The position numbers were made by a program, and so were the translations under genes. Shown here piece by piece: positions 44,399 to 52,582 of a stretch of 64,000 nucleotides of DNA. The stretch is from assembly GCA_900105225.1 (NCBI GenBank), contig LT629764.1, forward strand, positions 2,230,001 to 2,294,000. The letters run 5' to 3'. A model generated the notes under the pieces. The model worked only from the letters and a program-made list of their open reading frames with translations. It searched no databases and was not told where the DNA came from. Source of the DNA: Paenibacillaceae bacterium GAS479 (GTDB lineage Bacteria > Bacillota > Bacilli > Paenibacillales > Paenibacillaceae). Every line of letters starts with the position of its first letter. Positions within the stretch are counted from its first letter, which is position 1.

Positions 44399-45276
44399 GG
44401 CAAAGCAGCATCAACCTCGCCCGAATCCGTTTCAGTGTCTGCTGCACCCTCCGGTTGAGCTTTGGCGGAAGCTTCAGGCTGCTCGCCATCAGGCTTCCGT
44501 TCCGGCCGCGGTGGGCGGGGCTTAATCGGCTTCTCCACCTCAACGTCGTAGTAGGCCTTGAGCTCCGCGGCTTTTTTGACATTGTCCATGTCTACCTTGG
44601 CCTTGGCCAGCTTCTCCGCGACAATGTCCCAGGTCGGCTGAACCTTTTGCACCACCAAACCTCGAAGCGCGTTTTTGACCATACGCCGTTCCTTGGCGTT
44701 GGAGTACATATCTTTATATCGGCGCGCATCCGTCTCCGGCTGGATATCAGGGAACACGCTGCGGAAAATTTCCGCGGTCATCCGCGCATCATCCAGTGCC
44801 CGGTGTGCCGTGCCCTGAGCGGGTATACCAAGCTCCTCCAGCGCCTTTTCGACGCTGACGTCGTTGGTCAGCCCGCGGGTACGCAGATAAATTTTGAGCA
44901 AATCATAATAGTCGGACTGTAACCAGTAAGCGTCATCCATTCGGTGCATTCGGGTATCAAGCACGATGCGCTTCATATCCTCCCCGCCCCAGGTGACAAA
45001 GGTGCATGCCTCGCTACGGTCCAGCCACTCACGGAAAGCGCGGAATACGGGTACGCAGCCCTTGGCCACATCGATATCCTCCTGCGCAATGCCGGTTTTC
45101 TCGCGGATGAAGCTATTTAGCTTAGAAAAGTATACGGGCTTGATGAGAGAAGAAAACTCGTCAACCTGCTGCAGGCTCTCATTCAACCGCACCGCGCCGA
45201 TCTCGATAACCTCCATCGGTTTGTCGCTGGCGAATTTTCTCCCATTGAATTCAATATCGAGAATGATGTAATCCAT
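44380..45276 (-). CDS. DnaQ-family 3'-5' exonuclease (KapD-like)
   Basis: A 298-residue DEDDh exonuclease: Exo I DIEFNG, Exo II region with DMKRIVLD, and Exo III AHRALDDARMTAEIF. Residues 1-~200 form the nuclease domain, like KapD/ERI-1-type RNases. The C-terminal ~100 residues are a charged Pro/Glu/Ala-rich disordered tail that normal KapD (~205 residues) lacks. ATG at 45276 with GGAGG 6 bases upstream. The final codons overlap a short repeat. Confidence 0.85.
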   Translation of the reverse strand: MDYIILDIEFNGRKFASDKPMEVIEIGAVRLNESLQQVDEFSSLIKPVYFSKLNSFIREKTGIAQEDIDVAKGCVPVFRAFREWLDRSEACTFVTWGGEDMKRIVLDTRMHRMDDAYWLQSDYYDLLKIYLRTRGLTNDVSVEKALEELGIPAQGTAHRALDDARMTAEIFRSVFPDIQPETDARRYKDMYSNAKERRMVKNALRGLVVQKVQPTWDIVAEKLAKAKVDMDNVKKAAELKAYYDVEVEKPIKPRPPRPERKPDGEQPEASAKAQPEGAADTETDSGEVDAALPEGEQQ

Positions 45277-45548
45277 CGTAGACCTCCATAACTTAGGTCT
45301 ATCCATCATACACGAAGTAGGAGAGGGAAAGACAGCCGAGCAGAACCTGCATCAGCCGAATGGCAAATTAGGCAAGCTCTAATCTATATCGAAAATGAAC
45401 CGGAGTCCTTGCCCTCGAGGGCTAGCCGGCAGCTCCCCGGCTTCCTCTCCTCCCCCAACGGGGCTTCGTATCCAGTATGATGTCCACTCCCTGCATGGGG
45501 TTGACACACATATGGTCAAAATAGATCGGGCATTGTATCTGCCTTCGT

Positions 45549-45992
45549 TCAGGAAACCTTGTTGGCTACCGTCTGCTCCACGATCAGCTGCGGACAACGC
45601 TCGCAGAGCTCTCCCATGAATCGTTCCTCTTGAAGCGGCACAACTTGATAGCTGTCGTACCGCCCGGCAGTTAACTCAATATGATGAGTAGCAAACAGAC
45701 TGAATAGCACCGAGCGTACACGCCGGGCACGGGTGAGCTTGCGGTACGGGATTCGCTTCACAATCGGGCCCGCTCGAAACACGAGATGCTCATCTCCAAG
45801 CACATAGGAGGTTGCCGTCCAGATCCAGATGAGCAACCCCGCCGTTATCAGGATGATTATTGCAACAAACTTCTGGACCAGCCCACCTCCCTCACTATCA
45901 ATGAGCCCGATTACACCGGCAAACATCAAGAAGCCGATTACGGTCCAAGTGACGCAAGCTGGCCGCAGCTCTCTTTTTGGCACAAATTTCAT
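45549..45992 (-). CDS. Membrane-anchored bacterial PH-domain protein
   Basis: A 147-residue protein with two hydrophobic helices (VTWTVIGFLMFAGVIGLI; FVAIIILITAGLLIWIW) and a C-terminal PH-like domain (TSYVLGDEHLVFRAGPIVKRIPYRKLTRARR) of the YdbT/DUF1200 type. Role unknown. No obvious partner gene in the neighbourhood; 45310-45548 upstream of exonuclease holds no supported gene. Confidence 0.78.
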   Translation of the reverse strand: MKFVPKRELRPACVTWTVIGFLMFAGVIGLIDSEGGGLVQKFVAIIILITAGLLIWIWTATSYVLGDEHLVFRAGPIVKRIPYRKLTRARRVRSVLFSLFATHHIELTAGRYDSYQVVPLQEERFMGELCERCPQLIVEQTVANKVS

Positions 45993-46150
45993 TCCCTAAC
46001 TCAAACGCTCCTTTTCCGTTAAATTTTTCCATAAACACAACAATAGATTTTACCATATCGAATGCCGTATCGGCTCCTTATTTTCAAAAACTTTATCAAA
46101 ACCACTTGATAACAATAATCATTATTGAGTATAGTATAGAAAGCGAAACA

Positions 46151-46176
46151 AAAAGACAGCCGCTGGCACGGCTGCC
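46151..46176 (-). terminator. Terminator of the DUF1540 gene
   Basis: On the minus strand CAGCCG-TGCCAG-CGGCTG followed by TCTTTTTG. Confidence 0.7.
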
Positions 46177-46194
46177 TGAACTAATGATGAAACA

Positions 46195-46347
46195 TTAAGC
46201 TTTGATTTCAAAGGTTTTGCAGTCGGTTTCTTCCGAGTTGCTCGCTTGTCCACGATTGCTTGTCACATAGATGGAAGAAGCGTTGCATTTGTTGCCGGAA
46301 GCCCAGTTTTTGCAGCTATCCACTTCGCATAATACATCTTTAGCCAT
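46195..46347 (-). CDS. DUF1540 small cysteine protein
   Basis: A 50-residue protein (MAKDVLCEVDSCKNWASG..., ...TDCKTFEIKA) with four cysteines in the DUF1540 pattern (C-x-V-x-x-C ... N-x-C ... D-C-x-T-F), likely a metal-binding mini-domain; function unknown, common in spore-forming Firmicutes. AGGAGG lies 8 bases before the ATG and a terminator follows. Confidence 0.88.
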   Translation of the reverse strand: MAKDVLCEVDSCKNWASGNKCNASSIYVTSNRGQASNSEETDCKTFEIKA

Positions 46348-46370
46348 AAGTTTCACCTCCTAAGCCGTAG

Positions 46371-46571
46371 TTACGACAGCGGCCTGACACGTGAAGCACA
46401 TTCAAGCTCGTCCGGAATTTGCAGATTCCGACGGGCTATTTCTTGTTTTAGCGTGTTAGACCTTTTCCTATCATAATCCATATTAAGCCTATTAGCAATT
46501 GCCCACCAGTAAAAAGAGACCTCAAAAGGAGTGAACCGCGTCATTTCTGCAATGACTACGGGACACTCCAA
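46371..46571 (-). CDS. Doubtful ORF or gene remnant downstream of the SRPBCC gene
   Basis: Sixty-six codons from a TTG without ribosome site. The sequence (TRFTPFEVSFYWWAIANRLN, DYDRKRSNTLKQEIARRNLQIPDELE) looks protein-like, and the same frame stays open upstream to 46659, where it meets the TAA of the SRPBCC gene in the same frame. It could be a decayed gene, a read-through extension or chance. No family recognised. Confidence 0.3.
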   Translation of the reverse strand: MECPVVIAEMTRFTPFEVSFYWWAIANRLNMDYDRKRSNTLKQEIARRNLQIPDELECASRVRPLS

Positions 46572-46658
46572 GTTAGCAGTTGTCTCTAGCGGATAGCTTC
46601 GGCGGACTGGCCCAGCCTGCTCACTACCTGTGATGCAATGAGGATGAGTGTTAATGAA

Positions 46659-47111
46659 TTACCAGCCAAAGTCCATCGTTTTCCCTGTCTCAACAAACGT
46701 CTTGGCACTGCTCAAAATAATCGGCCAGCTCCCGCGCGCGTTGTCGTAAGACGGATGGTTGTCCGGCCAGCGGTCGTTGACAAGCGTCAGCTTCGTTGTG
46801 CTGCCGACTGGCTCCAGCGTCAATGTAACTCTCGTTTCCAATTCGGCATGATTGTCCCGATAAGAGGGGCCAGGATGCTCCATGTAGCTCATGCGGACAT
46901 TTTCCTCAACTTCCAAAAGCGTCCCGTACACATGTACGGTATGATCTCCATCATTGCCCGGGCCTACATATTTGAACTCCGAGCCCGGCTTAAGATCCGT
47001 TTCCAGTACGGTCCCGAAAAAAATCGCGCGCGTACCTTCAGGTTCCACAAAAGCCCGCCAAACTTCATTTGGGGAAGCATTGATATAAATCATGTAGCTC
47101 AGCTCATCCAT
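46659..47111 (-). CDS. SRPBCC/AHSA1-type protein
   Basis: A 150-residue START/Bet v1-like fold protein: IYINASPNEVWRAFVEPEG at the start, HPGPSYRD, RVTLTLEPVGSTTKLTLVNDRW near the C-terminal helix. These bind hydrophobic ligands or act as stress proteins; ligand unknown. ATG at 47111 with AGAGG 8 bases upstream; GTG three codons earlier lies within the site. Confidence 0.85.
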   Translation of the reverse strand: MDELSYMIYINASPNEVWRAFVEPEGTRAIFFGTVLETDLKPGSEFKYVGPGNDGDHTVHVYGTLLEVEENVRMSYMEHPGPSYRDNHAELETRVTLTLEPVGSTTKLTLVNDRWPDNHPSYDNARGSWPIILSSAKTFVETGKTMDFGW

Positions 47112-47217
47112 CCCTGTCACCTCTTCGCAAAAATGGTTGATTCCTTTTTAGCTTAGCATGAGCAGTCATTAGCGGGATTGGATAAATGCGACAAGCAAAC
47201 ATTCTTTAGGCTGCCGG

Positions 47218-48732
47218 TCAAGCCGATTCCTGCCGAATGCCAGAAGCAGAAGCATGGGAGGGCTTATTGCGATAATGAGCCGGATTAGCCAGCGGCAGTG
47301 TTACGGTAACGACCGCACCGCTTCCGCTGCCATTGCTGGCGGCAACTGCGCCGCCGCTTCGTTCCACGATTGCGCGCGAGATAGCGAGCCCAAGTCCCGT
47401 ATCGCCGCCCTTTCCTTTGACAAAACGCTGGAATAAATTCGAGAGCATTCCTTCCGGGAAACCTGCACCATCGTCCTGGACTCGTACGGTGAGCGTCTCT
47501 TTGCTAAATGCGGCCTCCACTGTGATGACCGAATTTGCGTGACGAGAAGCATTGGACATCAGGTTAAGGAACGCCTGAAGCAGCTTGTCCCGGTCAGCAG
47601 CAACCAAATGACGCTTCGGCTCGGCCTCGGGCCATTTTATCTCCATTCGGAGATTTCGCTTCGCGAGCAATGGGTTTACCCGCTCTGCTGTATCATCAAC
47701 TAGCTCTCGAACGTCCACATTCGACACTTGAAAAATATCTTCCTCGCTCTCCAGCTTGGCCAGCAGCGTCATCTCCGTCACAATACGGGTAAGCCTTCCG
47801 GCTTCGCTGAGGATAATCCCCAGTCCCTTCTGAGAACTTTCCCCTTGGAAGACTCCATCCCGAATCCCTTCCGCATAACCGGCAATGGACATTAGAGGCG
47901 TCTTGAGCTCATGAGAAGCATTTTGGAAAAATTGCTTTTGTGCGCGGTTGTGTCGATCCAGCTCCCCCGCCAGCTCATGAACCGTGCGCGCTACAGCGCC
48001 GATCTCTCCCCCAGCCTTCACCAAAGCAACCTCACCGAAACGCCGTTCGCGAACTTTTTTCAGCTCGCCGCGAAGCCTTACGAGAGGGCTGATGAGCTTT
48101 CGGGTAAGCAGCAAACTCAGCAGGAAAGCAACTAGGCCACCGGCTATAAGCACGAGCAGCAGACGTCCCATCAGCGCTTGTTCAACTTCTTTAATCTGGC
48201 TGAATGGCGTAACGAGCGCCAGATTGCCCTGAGGTACTTTAATCACATCAGTCAGATAACGATCTGAACTGCCGAAGGCATTAGCGAAGCGGCTTTGATT
48301 CGAAGCAGCTTCAGCTATAGGGGCGTTCGATCCCACTACGCCCTCTGGCAGCCCGGAAGCCCAGCTGCTCTCTCGCAGGATTTTCCCTGATTCATCAACG
48401 AGATATACCTCCATACCCGAATAGGCGTCAAAAATTTGGGAGGAATCAGCGGGCAGCTCATCTATTTTAGTAGCAGCCCCTTCGGTCTCAGTTCGTGGAA
48501 GGGGAGTATCTTGATTCTCTTTACTATTGGAAGGCTCAGGATTCTGCGCATTCACACCAGTTCCGGAAGCCTCCAGCTTCGCTGCCAAAGCTGTGCTGAC
48601 GGAGCGCATTTCTTGCTTTTGAGTCGTAACCAGGTAGTCCATCAATACAAAGTGAATCAGGATGGCCGCAAATCCCAAGACGAACACGAGCAGCAGACCG
48701 AACGCCAGGTTAACCTGATGCTGTAGCTTCAT
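47218..48732 (-). CDS. Sensor histidine kinase (OmpR-partner type)
   Basis: A 504-residue membrane kinase. Helix 1 (~10-32), an extracytoplasmic region of ~130 residues, helix 2 (LLLVLIAGGLVAFLLSLLL), HAMP, HisKA with FFQNASHELKTPLMSIAGY (phospho-His), HATPase with NLMSNASRHA, VQDDGAGFPE and GLGLAISRAI. ATG at 48732 overlaps the response regulator's TGA (ATGA); AAGGAGAA precedes it. Signal unknown. Confidence 0.92.
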   Translation of the reverse strand: MKLQHQVNLAFGLLLVFVLGFAAILIHFVLMDYLVTTQKQEMRSVSTALAAKLEASGTGVNAQNPEPSNSKENQDTPLPRTETEGAATKIDELPADSSQIFDAYSGMEVYLVDESGKILRESSWASGLPEGVVGSNAPIAEAASNQSRFANAFGSSDRYLTDVIKVPQGNLALVTPFSQIKEVEQALMGRLLLVLIAGGLVAFLLSLLLTRKLISPLVRLRGELKKVRERRFGEVALVKAGGEIGAVARTVHELAGELDRHNRAQKQFFQNASHELKTPLMSIAGYAEGIRDGVFQGESSQKGLGIILSEAGRLTRIVTEMTLLAKLESEEDIFQVSNVDVRELVDDTAERVNPLLAKRNLRMEIKWPEAEPKRHLVAADRDKLLQAFLNLMSNASRHANSVITVEAAFSKETLTVRVQDDGAGFPEGMLSNLFQRFVKGKGGDTGLGLAISRAIVERSGGAVAASNGSGSGAVVTVTLPLANPAHYRNKPSHASASGIRQESA

Positions 48733-49439
48733 TCTCCTTCTCCTCCTTCTTCTAAGCGCAACCGATACCCGTGACCCCAGACCGCTTCCAGCGGCAATTC
48801 GACACACTTTTTCCGCAGTCTTTTGATTAGATGGTCCACAGCCCGATCACTGCCGAAATAATCATCTCCCCAAATCATTACAAGCAGCTCTTCCCTATTA
48901 AAGGCCCGGTTGGGATGCCGTGCGAATACATGCAGCAGCTCGAATTCCTTGAACGTCAGCTCAAGCTCGTGATCCTCCCAGAAAGCGCGGCGTTCCTCCG
49001 GTAAAATCCGTAAGCTGCCGAGCACGAGTCCTTCTTCTGAATTTGATTGTTGCTGTGGGGCGAGACGGCTTCGGTACCAGCGCTGAATCTGGCGTTTCAC
49101 ACGAGCGACAAGCTCGCGGGGACTGAACGGCTTGACGAGATAATCATCGCTGCCGAGCTCAAGTCCTAATATTTTGTCCACTTCGCTGTCCTTTGCGGAA
49201 ATCATAATAATCGGAACCTCAGCCTCATCGCGAATCCGTCGGCACAGCTCATAACCATCCATGCCTGGCAGCATAATATCCAACACCCACAAATCCGGCG
49301 GATTGCTGCGGTAAAGGGTCCATGCTTCCTCGGCGGAAGCAAGCCCGATTGTATGGTAGCTTTCCTTATTCAAATAAGCTTCGACCAGATGACGGATATT
49401 CTCGTCGTCATCCACGACTGCGACCGTAATACCCTGCAT
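48729..49439 (-). CDS. OmpR-family response regulator
   Basis: A 236-residue regulator: receiver domain with VDDDENIRH, phospho-acceptor in LWVLDIMLPGMDG, Lys in DYLVKPFSPRE; C-terminal winged helix (LTFKEFELLHVFARHPNRAFNREELL, DRAVDHLIKRLRKK). ATG at 49439 with AGGAGG 8 bases upstream. Forms an operon with the kinase. A secreted protein is encoded divergently. Confidence 0.93.
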   Translation of the reverse strand: MQGITVAVVDDDENIRHLVEAYLNKESYHTIGLASAEEAWTLYRSNPPDLWVLDIMLPGMDGYELCRRIRDEAEVPIIMISAKDSEVDKILGLELGSDDYLVKPFSPRELVARVKRQIQRWYRSRLAPQQQSNSEEGLVLGSLRILPEERRAFWEDHELELTFKEFELLHVFARHPNRAFNREELLVMIWGDDYFGSDRAVDHLIKRLRKKCVELPLEAVWGHGYRLRLEEGGEGE

Positions 49440-49474
49440 AGTTCGAGCCTCCTGTTTCGAAATCAACTAAGACC

Positions 49475-49483
49475 ATTATAACA
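49475..49483 (-). promoter_or_regulatory. Extended -10 promoter of the two-component operon
   Basis: On the minus strand TGT-TATAAT (TATAAT at 49480-49475) about 36 bases before the response regulator start. No consensus -35 box at the expected distance. Confidence 0.5.
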
Positions 49484-49602
49484 AGCTTGCTCCTTCCAAT
49501 AGCTTGTGCCATCGTTTTTCCACAAATACACCAATGGCTTGCCACAGTTCGGGCGTAGTATGAATCTTGCAACACACACTACACGAACAGGAGCTGTTAC
49601 CT

Positions 49603-50280
49603 ATGAAAAGAAACTACATCGCAAGCAAAGTTGCTGTCGCCTCCCTGATGTTCGCCGCTATTGCCAGCCCACTGGTCGCGAACGCTGCCGTTAATCCGCT
49701 TAGCGACAGCATTGCTGCTGCCGTCATTAGCGATGAGAACACGAAGGCCAATGGGGCCAAGGATGAGATATCGAACGCTAAGAGTACTGGAATCAAGGAT
49801 GAGAGCTCGAAACACAAGGGAACTGAAATCAAGAAAAAGCAGCCGACGACTGCCACCATCTCTGTAAAAGCAACCCTCCAAAGAGATCCGCTGGAGCTCG
49901 CCAAAAAATATGCGCCTAATACCGTAGGAGAATGGAAGAAAACGCTGGGTGATCTTGAACAGCTTGTCCAGGTCGATAAAGACTCAGCGTGGATAAAAGT
50001 AGACCGGGATACTAAAGCTAAACCATCCGGTGATCACAAGAAAGCTCTTGTGGACAAGCCAGCTCTAGAAGGAAAAACAACGTCTAAGATTATCGATACA
50101 GCCGATGGGGAAATGAAGTATATTCCAGCCACAAAGTTGATTAGCGGAGTGTCAAAAGCCGAGGAAGCTTTGAATGCTGCCGTTAAGGCCGGCGATAAAG
50201 CCGAAATTGAGGACTGTCTGGGCAACCTGCTGGACGCCTACCAGGTGGCGCTGAGCGAGAATGATCCTGCTAATAAATAG
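49603..50280 (+). CDS. Secreted hypothetical protein divergent from the two-component system
   Basis: A 225-residue exported protein: signal peptide (NYIASKVAVASLMFAAIASPLVANAA), a Lys/Ser/Glu-rich linker, and a C-terminal helical region (LELAKKYAPNTVGEWKKTLGDLEQL, KAEEALNAAVKAGDKAEIEDCLGNLLDAYQVALSE). No family recognised. ATG at 49603 after AGGAGCTG. It could be a target or an extracellular ligand-sensing partner of the adjacent kinase. Confidence 0.7.
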   Translation: MKRNYIASKVAVASLMFAAIASPLVANAAVNPLSDSIAAAVISDENTKANGAKDEISNAKSTGIKDESSKHKGTEIKKKQPTTATISVKATLQRDPLELAKKYAPNTVGEWKKTLGDLEQLVQVDKDSAWIKVDRDTKAKPSGDHKKALVDKPALEGKTTSKIIDTADGEMKYIPATKLISGVSKAEEALNAAVKAGDKAEIEDCLGNLLDAYQVALSENDPANK

Positions 50281-50302
50281 TTGAGTCACAATTGAAAATA
50301 AA

Positions 50303-50343
50303 CAAAGCGACTGCTCCCCGGTAAAATACCGTGGGGCAATCGC
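50303..50343 (+). terminator. Terminator-like hairpin after the secreted protein gene
   Basis: AGCGA-TGC-CC-CGGT ... ACCG-GG-GCA-TCGCT forms a long stem with small bulges; the downstream tail is ATATAATG, so U-poor. Confidence 0.5.
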
Positions 50344-50409
50344 TATATAATGAGTCGTTATTACGGTCTACATGAAATGGAGGACGGGGCCATTGGGTTT
50401 TGTCCGCCG

Positions 50410-50571
50410 TCAGTTGCCGGCAGCCAGCTCTCGGGCTTGGCTCGTAAGCCATTCCAGCAAGCCCGGTAAGTTGATGTTCTCCTGGACGATACCTACGATA
50501 GCTACGACAATCGCAGTACTGATCAATGCCACTAATTTTCTTTCTACTCTTCGTTTAACCTTGCGAATCAT
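50410..50571 (-). CDS. Small membrane peptide, 53 residues
   Basis: MIRKVKRRVERKL, then a hydrophobic helix (VALISTAIVVAIVGIV) and a polar tail (ENINLPGLLEWLTSQARELAAGN). AAGGGGAG lies 11 bases before the ATG. Basic N-terminus plus single helix suggests a small inner-membrane protein. It lies just downstream of the GAF/PAS kinase gene on the same strand (66-base gap), so may be cotranscribed. Confidence 0.55.
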   Translation of the reverse strand: MIRKVKRRVERKLVALISTAIVVAIVGIVQENINLPGLLEWLTSQARELAAGN

Positions 50572-50637
50572 CAGAAATCCGACTCCCCTTAAATTTGTGT
50601 CCGATTGCCTATGCCGGAGAAATGGTATTACGAGATG

Positions 50638-52251
50638 TTAATGGGGAGCTAGTGGAAGCTCCGCTTCCAGCGTTCCTTGTCCTTGCATAGCAAATTCCAG
50701 CACAACCGTCGTACCCTGCCCTGGCTCGCTTATGAAGCGTAGCCGTCCGCCATGCGAGTCCATGATCCGCTTGACGATGGCAAGACCGAGGCCGCTGCCC
50801 CCTTTTTTGCTCGTACGGAAAGGCTCGCCGATTCTTGCTATTTGGACGGAGGTCATGCCTACTCCCGTATCGATGATTTCTATGCGCTGCCAGCCCGCTT
50901 CCTCTGCAAGCCGGACTGTGATCTGACCGCCTTCCGACATGGCGTCGGTCGCATTTCGGAGCACATTAAGCAGCACCTGCTTAATCTGATTGCGGTCGCA
51001 GAGCACCTGCCCGTACGTTTCGTACTTCCGATGCAATGCAATTCCGTCCAAGCGGCACTGGAACTCCACAACTTGAAGGGTCTCCTCCACCAGTTTGCTT
51101 GTCTCCTCTAACTGCAGGGCGGGAGGCTGTTTTTTGCCCAATCCCATGAAATCTCCGACAATCAGATTGATACGGTCCAGCTCGTCCATGATGAGCTCGT
51201 AATGCTCTTTTTTGATCCGAGCGGAAGTAAATTGCAGCATGCCTCGAATAACCGTCAATGGATTGCGGATCTCATGAGCGATGCTGACAGCGAGCTGTCC
51301 AGCAAAAACAAGCTTCTCCGCTCCTTGCAGCATCTCATAGGCTTGTCTGGCGGCAGTCATATCTCGCAACATCGCTACCGCGAACAGCATGCCGCCATCT
51401 TCATCCGTAACGGGCAACAAATCAAGCAGGTAATGGCGCTGCCCTTCCGCTCGCTCCGCCGTCATCTCTAGCCCAAGCACGGGATCGCCCCCTCCCTCCA
51501 GCATCACTTTTAAGGAAGGGCCGATCAATGGGAGCTTATCGCACGGTTCGCCTTCGACAGCCTTCTCTAGCTGTAGCAGCTCCAGAACCGGCTCGTTCAT
51601 CAACACAATGCTGCCTTCCGGGTCCACTAGCACAACTCCGTAATACGGGGTTTGCAGGAGCGCCTGGGTCAGAATCCGTTGCCTGCTGTTTCGCTGTCTC
51701 AGCTCCAATTCTCTCTCCATCGATCCAGTCATGGAACGCAGGAGCGCCATCAACTGCGGATGAGAGTTCTCCGCCATCATCATAAAACTAACCGCCGCCC
51801 ACGGCTTCGTATCCTCCCGGCTTAGGAATAGCGGGGAAGTATAACAGGCGCTGCCTTGCAGAGCGAGATGATAATGGTCCTCGGCAATGAGATTCACCGG
51901 CTTGCCGATGCTCAAGCACAGGGAAATGGCATTAGGCCCTACTGCCTCTGAAAAACGTACACCTGGGACGATGCCGAGTTGCTCAAGTATACCCTCCATT
52001 GATTTATTACCAAAAAAGCCCAGGATATAGCCCTCAGCATCATTGATAGCGACCAGCATGGGATTATCCGGCAAGAAGGAAAGAAATTCATCCGTAAAGG
52101 AACGGCATACACCCATCAGCTCCGCATAACGCTTCAGATGGCTGCTTAGCTGCTCCGGGGTATACCGCTCATTAAATTCAGGCATGGAGGAGGGATCCAT
52201 GCCGGATTCACGGCATAAGCGCTTCCAATCCTCGATACGCGACTCTGTCAT
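50638..52251 (-). CDS. GAF/PAS sensor histidine kinase, sporulation-kinase type
   Basis: A 537-residue soluble kinase. Residues ~50-190 form a GAF-like sensor as in AcoR-type regulators (FSEAVGPNAISLCL), ~200-310 a PAS domain (TPYYGVVLVDPEGSIVLMNEP), HisKA with SIAHEIRNPLTVIRGMLQF (phospho-His) and HATPase (LLNVLRNATDAM, DTGVGM, SGLGLAIV). No membrane helices. HisKA resembles that of KinA-E, so it may feed the Spo0F present in this window. ATG with AGGAG 8 bases upstream. Confidence 0.88.
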   Translation of the reverse strand: MTESRIEDWKRLCRESGMDPSSMPEFNERYTPEQLSSHLKRYAELMGVCRSFTDEFLSFLPDNPMLVAINDAEGYILGFFGNKSMEGILEQLGIVPGVRFSEAVGPNAISLCLSIGKPVNLIAEDHYHLALQGSACYTSPLFLSREDTKPWAAVSFMMMAENSHPQLMALLRSMTGSMERELELRQRNSRQRILTQALLQTPYYGVVLVDPEGSIVLMNEPVLELLQLEKAVEGEPCDKLPLIGPSLKVMLEGGGDPVLGLEMTAERAEGQRHYLLDLLPVTDEDGGMLFAVAMLRDMTAARQAYEMLQGAEKLVFAGQLAVSIAHEIRNPLTVIRGMLQFTSARIKKEHYELIMDELDRINLIVGDFMGLGKKQPPALQLEETSKLVEETLQVVEFQCRLDGIALHRKYETYGQVLCDRNQIKQVLLNVLRNATDAMSEGGQITVRLAEEAGWQRIEIIDTGVGMTSVQIARIGEPFRTSKKGGSGLGLAIVKRIMDSHGGRLRFISEPGQGTTVVLEFAMQGQGTLEAELPLAPH

Positions 52252-52451
52252 AAAAGTTCTCCTGTGCCTTTCTAAAAGCGTTCTCCGTTGTATTGAGATA
52301 AGGATACCACATTTTACCTATCTTTTTGAGAATTAATTATGCTCGTTCATTGTGCAAATGTGATACGAATGGAATGTAAATGGGATGCCAATGGGATGCA
52401 AAATAAAGGAACCGTTTCGCAATAAGGTCGCGGATTGGTGCCCAATGGAAG

Positions 52452-52472
52452 AAAAAAAGCCCTGAGCAGGGC
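52452..52472 (-). terminator. Terminator of the murein-recycling operon
   Basis: On the minus strand GCCCTG-CT-CAGGGC followed by TTTTTTT; about 110 bases after the anmK stop. Confidence 0.85.
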
Positions 52473-52582
52473 GCGATTAGTAATTGTATCGGGAGCTATT
52501 GTCTCCATCTCTTGTTCAAAGGTATCCCGCTTGGACATCCTTCTAACCGTTCCATCCCATACGATCTCAGTCGCTTGTCCAG

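Noticed and set aside
45379-45597. 72-codon minus-strand ORF
   Set aside because: It overlaps the PH-domain gene and reads PVGGGEEAGELPASPRGQG-type text typical of GC-rich intergenic repeats; no ribosome site.
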